Below, piece after piece: positions 4,936-6,434 of a stretch of 6,434 nucleotides of DNA (its first letter is position 1; every line of letters starts with the position of its first letter). The DNA lies in contig DEPR01000080.1 in the NCBI GenBank assembly GCA_002358895.1, positions 3,463 through 9,896 of the forward strand, in the 5' to 3' direction. The translations under genes and the position numbers were made by a program. Under the pieces are notes generated by a model. The model was not told the origin of the DNA. It was given only the letters and a program-made list of their open reading frames with translations, and ran no database searches. Origin of the DNA: Ruminococcus sp. UBA3387. Its GTDB lineage: Bacteria > Bacillota > Clostridia > Oscillospirales > Ruminococcaceae.

Positions 4936-6434
4936 ATGTCAGTTTATCGTATTTATGTTGAAAAAAAGCCTGAATTTGCAGTAGAAGCTGCTTCACTTAT
5001 CGGTGGCATTAAATCTGCTCTGGGGCTTGAAAATCTGAAATCCTTGAGAGTAATCAATCGTTATGATGCAGAAGGCTTGTCTATTGATGACTTTAAGCTT
5101 GCAGTGCCTGTAGTATTTTCTGAGCCTGCTGTTGACGTTACCTATGACCATCTGCCTGAGCTTGCATCTGATGAATTTGTGTTTGCAGTAGAATATCTCC
5201 CTGGACAGTTTGACCAGCGAGCAGACTCTTGCTCACAGTGTATTTCATTGCTTACAGGTGGCAAAAGACCTGCAGTTAAATCTGCAAGAATTTATATTGT
5301 AAAGGGTAATCTCTCTGAGGAAGAACTGGCTGAAATCAAAGGCTATATGATTAACCCTATTGAATCCCGTGAAGCTACACTTGAAACTTTTGAAACTCTT
5401 GATGTAAAATATGACATCCCTACTGAAGTTGAAACTGTTGAAGGTTTTATCTATTCTACTGATGATGAGCTTAAAGAAATGCTTGGCTCAATGGGACTTG
5501 CTATGGACTTTGATGACATCAAGTTCTGTCAGGCTTATTTCAGAGATACAGAAAAGAGAAATCCGACAATAACAGAAATCCGTATGATTGATACATACTG
5601 GTCTGACCATTGCCGTCATACAACATTCTCTACTATTATTGATGATGTAGACATCAAGGCTGACTATATCGCTGCTACTTATGCTGACTATATCAAAACT
5701 CGTAAGAATCTATATGAGGGAAGAACTGATAAGCCTATTACACTTATGGACCTTGCTGTTATCGGTGCAAAGACATTGAAAAAACAGGGGCTTCTCAATG
5801 ACCTGGACGAAAGTGAAGAAATCAATGCTTGTTCTGTTAAAATCAAGGTTGACGTTGACGGAGTTGACGAGGACTGGCTGTTGATGTTTAAAAATGAAAC
5901 ACATAACCACCCAACAGAAATCGAACCTTTCGGTGGTGCGGCTACTTGTCTTGGCGGAGCTATCCGTGACCCGCTTTCAGGACGTTCATATGTGTATCAG
6001 GCAATGAGAGTAACAGGTGCAGGTAATCCTCTTGTTCCTGTTGAAGATACAATTACAGGAAAGCTTCCACAGAGAAAAATTGTTGTTGGTGCTGCTAACG
6101 GCTATTCATCATACGGTAACCAGATTGGTCTTGCAACAGGCCACGTTTCAGAGCTTTATCACCCTGGCTATGTTGCAAAGAGAATGGAAATCGGTGCCGT
6201 TGTTGGTGCTGCTCCTGCTTCAAATGTAAGACGTGAAAGACCAACAGCTGATGACGTTGTAATTCTCCTTGGTGGCAAAACAGGCCGTGATGGCTGTGGT
6301 GGTGCTACAGGTTCATCTAAATCACATACATTGGAATCTCTTACAAGCTGTGGAGCTGAAGTTCAGAAGGGTAATGCACCTGAAGAAAGAAAACTCCAGA
6401 GATTGTTCAGAAACCCTGAAGTTACAAGAATGAT
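4936..6434 (+). CDS. purL: Phosphoribosylformylglycinamidine (FGAM) synthase, N-terminal part (3' end outside window)
   Basis: An open frame of 499 codons plus two bases runs off the window end without a stop. FGAM synthase carries out the fourth step of de novo purine synthesis: FGAR plus ATP plus glutamine gives FGAM. The N-terminus (MSVYRIYVEKKPEFAVEAA) and overall layout fit the long single-chain type common in Clostridia, about 1,200-1,260 residues, in which PurS-like, synthetase and glutaminase parts are fused. Visible parts: PurS-like N-terminal domain (about 1-170); linker region (about 176-230) ending in TYWSDHCRHTTF (220-231); start of the first AIRS-like ATP domain with KNETHNHPTEIEPFGG (319-334), including the conserved His-Asn-His-Pro at 323-326; and the glycine-rich GGKTGRDGCGGATGSS (446-461). 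The second synthetase half and the glutaminase lie beyond the window. It has its own consensus promoter, is divergent from the mannanase gene, and no other pur gene is visible. Confidence 0.96.
   Translation, partial: MSVYRIYVEKKPEFAVEAASLIGGIKSALGLENLKSLRVINRYDAEGLSIDDFKLAVPVVFSEPAVDVTYDHLPELASDEFVFAVEYLPGQFDQRADSCSQCISLLTGGKRPAVKSARIYIVKGNLSEEELAEIKGYMINPIESREATLETFETLDVKYDIPTEVETVEGFIYSTDDELKEMLGSMGLAMDFDDIKFCQAYFRDTEKRNPTITEIRMIDTYWSDHCRHTTFSTIIDDVDIKADYIAATYADYIKTRKNLYEGRTDKPITLMDLAVIGAKTLKKQGLLNDLDESEEINACSVKIKVDVDGVDEDWLLMFKNETHNHPTEIEPFGGAATCLGGAIRDPLSGRSYVYQAMRVTGAGNPLVPVEDTITGKLPQRKIVVGAANGYSSYGNQIGLATGHVSELYHPGYVAKRMEIGAVVGAAPASNVRRERPTADDVVILLGGKTGRDGCGGATGSSKSHTLESLTSCGAEVQKGNAPEERKLQRLFRNPEVTRM

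Overview
The window looks like chromosomal DNA of a low-to-moderate GC Clostridia member (Bacillota). A gut or rumen Ruminococcus-like relative is the best guess. The clues are a dnaK-dnaJ pair of Gram-positive type, strong AGGAGG-class ribosome binding sites, TTGACA/TATAAT promoters, a long single-chain PurL of the clostridial kind, and a secreted modular mannanase with a Gram-positive wall-sorting-like tail. The genus is inferred from general resemblance, not from a database comparison.

Layout. (1) Bases 1-1930, plus strand: the 3' part of dnaK (substrate-binding half), a 67-base spacer holding a 10-bp hairpin, complete dnaJ, then an intrinsic terminator. This is the end of a class I heat-shock operon; any hrcA, grpE or CIRCE element would lie upstream, outside the window. 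(2) 1987-2421, plus strand: a 144-residue, mostly helical protein of unknown function, rich in Cys and His and possibly ferritin-like. It ends at a perfect 11-bp hairpin that it shares with the convergent gene. (3) 2478-4706, minus strand: a 742-residue exported GH26 endo-beta-mannanase with the order signal peptide, CBM35-like, GH26, Big_2, Fn3, Ser/Thr/Gly/Asn linker, and a membrane/sorting tail without a canonical LPXTG. (4) 4707-4935: a 229-base divergent intergenic region with one recognisable sigma-A-type promoter for each flanking gene. (5) 4936 to the window end, plus strand: the first 499 codons of purL (FGAM synthase), cut by the window edge.

The genes serve separate jobs: protein folding, an unknown small protein, extracellular mannan breakdown and purine synthesis. 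Each transcription unit has its own visible boundary signals, and I see no evidence of one integrated new system. There are no tRNAs, rRNAs, insertion sequences, CRISPR arrays or phage genes. The items most worth a second look are the uncharacterised 144-residue protein, the non-canonical C-terminal anchor of the mannanase, the dnaK-dnaJ intercistronic hairpin, and a small palindrome over the purL -35 box.
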